From NCBI GenBank assembly GCA_037954235.1, contig JBBMOA010000047.1, forward strand, positions 1-64,000: DNA of 64,000 bases, in the 5' to 3' direction. Below the pieces are notes generated by a model. The model was given only the letters and a program-made list of their open reading frames with translations, searched no databases and was not told the DNA's origin. This document shows, in pieces, positions 61,282-64,000 of the stretch (its first letter is position 1; each line of letters starts with the position of its first letter). The position numbers and the translations under genes were made by a program. The stretch is from Aulostomus chinensis. Its lineage: Eukaryota > Chordata > Actinopteri > Syngnathiformes > Aulostomidae.

Positions 61282-63400
61282 ACAAATAGTGTTTTCTCAG
61301 CGAGAGAAGGCCAAAATGAACACTTCATGCAGAACTCCTGTATTTTGAGGAAAACTCAATGAAATCAAGCTGTAACTTCAAGTTTATGCATCTTTCTATG
61401 CTTTCAGGTTGAAACTTGACTGAAAACTCACTTTGAAGAAAAGTTAGAGCATTTTTGTATCACAGGTCACAAATAGTGTTTTCTCAGCGAGAGAAGGCCA
61501 AAATGAACACTTCATGCAGAACTCCTGTATTTTGATGAAAACTCACTGAAATCAAGCTGTAACTTCAAGTTTATGCATCTTTCTATGCTTTCAGGTTGAA
61601 ACTTGACTGAAAACTCACTTTGAACAAAAGTTATGGCTGTTTTGTATCACAGGTCACAAATAGTATTTTCTCAGCGAGAGAAGGCCAAAATGAACACTTC
61701 ATGCAGAACTCCTGTATTGTGATGAAAACTCACTGAAATCAAGCTGTAACTTCAAGTTTATGCATCTTTCTATGCTTTCAGGTTGAAACTTGACTGAAAA
61801 CTCACTTTGAAAAAAAGTTATGGCTGTTTTGTGTCGCAGGTCACAAATAGTGTTTTCTCAGCGAGAGAAGGCCAAAATGAACACTTCATGCAGAACTCCT
61901 GTATTTTGATGAAAACTCACTGAAATCCACCTGTAACTTCAAGTTTATGCAACTTTCTATGCTTTCAGGTTGAAACTTGACTGAAAACTCACTTTGAAGA
62001 AAAGTTAGAGCATTTTTGTATCACAGGTCACAAATAGTGTTTTCTAAGCGAGAGAAGGCCAAAATGAACACTTCATGCAGAACTCCTGTATTTTGATGAA
62101 AACTCACTGAAATCAAGCTGTAACTTCAAGTTTATGCATCTTTCTATGCTTTCAGGTTGAAACTTGACTGAAAACTCACTTTGAACAAAAGTTATGGCTG
62201 TTTTGTGTCCCACGTCACAAATAGCGTTTTCTAAGCGAGAGAAGGCCAAAATGAACACTTCATGCAGAACTCCTGTATTTTGATGAAAACTCACTGAAAT
62301 CAAGCTGTAACTTCAAGTTTATGCATCTTTCTATGCTTTCAGGTTGAAACTTGACTGAAAACTCACTTTGAAGAAAAGTTAGAGCATTTTTGTGTCACAG
62401 GTCACAAATAGTGTTTTCTCAGCGAGAGAAGGCCAAAATGAACACTTCATGCAGAACTCCTGTATTTTGAGGAAAACTCAATGAAATCAAGCTGTAACTT
62501 CAAGTTTATGCATCTTTCTATGCTTTCAGGTTGAAACTTGACTGAAAACTCACTTTGAAGAAAAGTTAGAGCATTTTTGTATCACAGGTCACAAATAGTG
62601 TTTTCTCAGCGAGAGAAGGCCAAAATGAACACTTCATGCAGAACTCCTGTATTTTGATGAAAACTCACTGAAATCAAGCTGTAACTTCAAGTTTATGCAT
62701 CTTTCTATGCTTTCAGGTTGAAACTTGACTGAAAACTCACTTTGAACAAAAGTTATGGCTGTTTTGTATCACAGGTCACAAATAGTATTTTCTCAGCGAG
62801 AGAAGGCCAAAATGAACACTTCATGCAGAACTCCTGTATTGTGATGAAAACTCACTGAAATCAAGCTGTAACTTCAAGTTTATGCATCTTTCTATGCTTT
62901 CAGGTTGAAACTTGACTGAAAACTCACTTTGAAAAAAAGTTATGGCTGTTTTGTGTCGCAGGTCACAAATAGTGTTTTCTCAGCGAGAGAAGGCCAAAAT
63001 GAACACTTCATGCAGAACTCCTGTATTTTGATGAAAACTCACTGAAATCCACCTGTAACTTCAAGTTTATGCAACTTTCTATGCTTTCAGGTTGAAACTT
63101 GACTGAAAACTCACTTTGAAGAAAAGTTAGAGCATTTTTGTATCACAGGTCACAAATAGTGTTTTCTAAGCGAGAGAAGGCCAAAATGAACACTTCATGC
63201 AGAACTCCTGTATTTTGATGAAAACTCACTGAAATCAAGCTGTAACTTCAAGTTTATGCATCTTTCTATGCTTTCAGGTTGAAACTTGACTGAAAACTCA
63301 CTTTGAACAAAAGTTATGGCTGTTTTGTGTCCCACGTCACAAATAGCGTTTTCTAAGCGAGAGAAGGCCAAAATGAACACTTCATGCAGAACTCCTGTAT
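61282..63400 (+). repeat. 6-monomer HOR, second family, two copies (1,122-bp period)
   Basis: A different six-monomer unit duplicated at exactly +1,122 bp. Markers: TTTTGAGGAAAACTCAATG (GAGG at 61347 and 62469), TATTGTGATG (about 61716 and 62838), TATGCAACTTTC, and the TTCTAAGCGAGAG pair. The near-identical 76-residue open frames at 62073 and 63195 fall at the same place in each unit and are by-products. After 63400 ordinary monomers continue to the window end. Confidence 0.85.
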
Positions 63401-64000
63401 TTTGATTAAAACTCACTGAAATCAAGCTGTAACTTCAAGTTTATGCATCTTTCTATGCTTTCAGGTTGAAACTTGACTGAAAACTCACTTTGAAGAAAAG
63501 TTAGAACATTTTTGTATCACAGGTCACAAATAGCGTTTTCTCAGCGAGAGAAGGCCAAAATGAACACTTCATGCAGAACTCCTGTATTTTGATGAAAACT
63601 CACTGAAATCCACCTGTAACTTCAAGTTTATGCATCTTTCTATGCTTTCAGGTTGAAACTTGACTGAAAACTCACTTTGAAGAAAAGTTAGAGCATTTTT
63701 GTATCACAGGTCACAAATAGTGTTTTCTCAGCGAGAGAAGGCCAAAATGAACACTTCATGCAGAACTCCTGTATTTTGATGAAAACTCACTGAAATCAAG
63801 TTGTAACTAAGAGTTTATGCATCTTTCTATGCTTTCAGGTTGAAACTTGACTGAAAACTCACTTTGAAGAAAAGTTAGAGCATTTTTGTATCACAGGTCA
63901 CAAATAGTGTTTTCTCAGCGAGAGAAGGCCAAAATGAACACTTCATGCAGAACTCCTGTATTTTGATGAAAACTCACTGAAATCCACCTGTAACTTCAAG

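Larger units (their letters stand above)
25357..64000 (+). repeat. 187-bp satellite array, right arm (~206 monomers)
   Basis: Continuation of the same satellite, in the same orientation and phase. When the 6,920-bp insertion is subtracted, the last monomer start (63953) lies 304.98 monomer lengths from base 1, so net indel drift over the whole array is about 3 bp. Single small indels are visible: a 1-bp loss near 32228, a 1-bp loss near 38630, a 1-bp gain near 43060, a 2-bp loss near 44963, a 1-bp gain near 47979, and 1-bp losses near 59960 and 61081. This arm holds the clearest higher-order structure in the window (trimers, 6-mers, and 11-, 27- and 29-monomer offsets). No coding potential beyond repeat-generated short frames was seen. 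The array runs off the right edge of the window. Confidence 0.97.

Overview
This window contains no gene that I can support. Almost all of it (about 57 kb) is one satellite DNA array: about 305 head-to-tail copies of a 187-bp monomer, all in the same orientation. The array is interrupted once, by a 6,920-bp composite transposable-element insertion at about 18437-25356. Across the roughly 300 monomers the phase drifts by only about 3 bp once the insertion is subtracted. I infer a vertebrate, most likely a teleost fish. The insertion carries long runs of the vertebrate telomeric hexamer TTAGGG, and its repeat text resembles high-copy repeats I recall from fish genomes; that recollection has not been checked. 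The setting would be heterochromatin of the centromeric, pericentromeric or subtelomeric kind.

Layout. 1-18436: left satellite arm, about 98.6 monomers. Distinct monomer variants are arranged in higher-order repeats (HORs) and larger block duplications. 18437-25356: insertion, made of (a) a 1.39-kb element copy 1 with a duplicated 75-bp tail, (b) a 3.36-kb minisatellite of about 19 units, each ending in (TTAGGG)n-type repeats and including an exact-length 871-bp duplication, (c) element copy 2, truncated at its 3' end, and (d) an apparently full-length element copy 3 of 1,047 bp. 25357-64000: right satellite arm, about 206 monomers. It continues the same monomer, and the same 3-monomer HOR, exactly where the left arm stopped. 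It shows 561-bp trimer HORs (about 27.6-37.5 kb), a 13-monomer block repeated at +5,422 bp, a block repeated at +5,049 bp (27 monomers), and 6-monomer HORs near the right end (59-63.4 kb).

There is no gene system to reconstruct. All short open frames are by-products of the repeats. The most interesting object is the insertion. Its 3' end (a 5-bp-stem hairpin, 11 nt, then CTAA, inserted between A and T), its asymmetric 14-bp inverted repeats and its tandem-repeat centre together resemble a non-autonomous Helitron or Helentron-like element. The telomere-like hexamers lie in the minisatellite and also in the element's own inverted repeats (TTAGGG...CCCTAA). The second point of interest is the clear record of HOR formation, segmental duplication and cassette exchange in the satellite.
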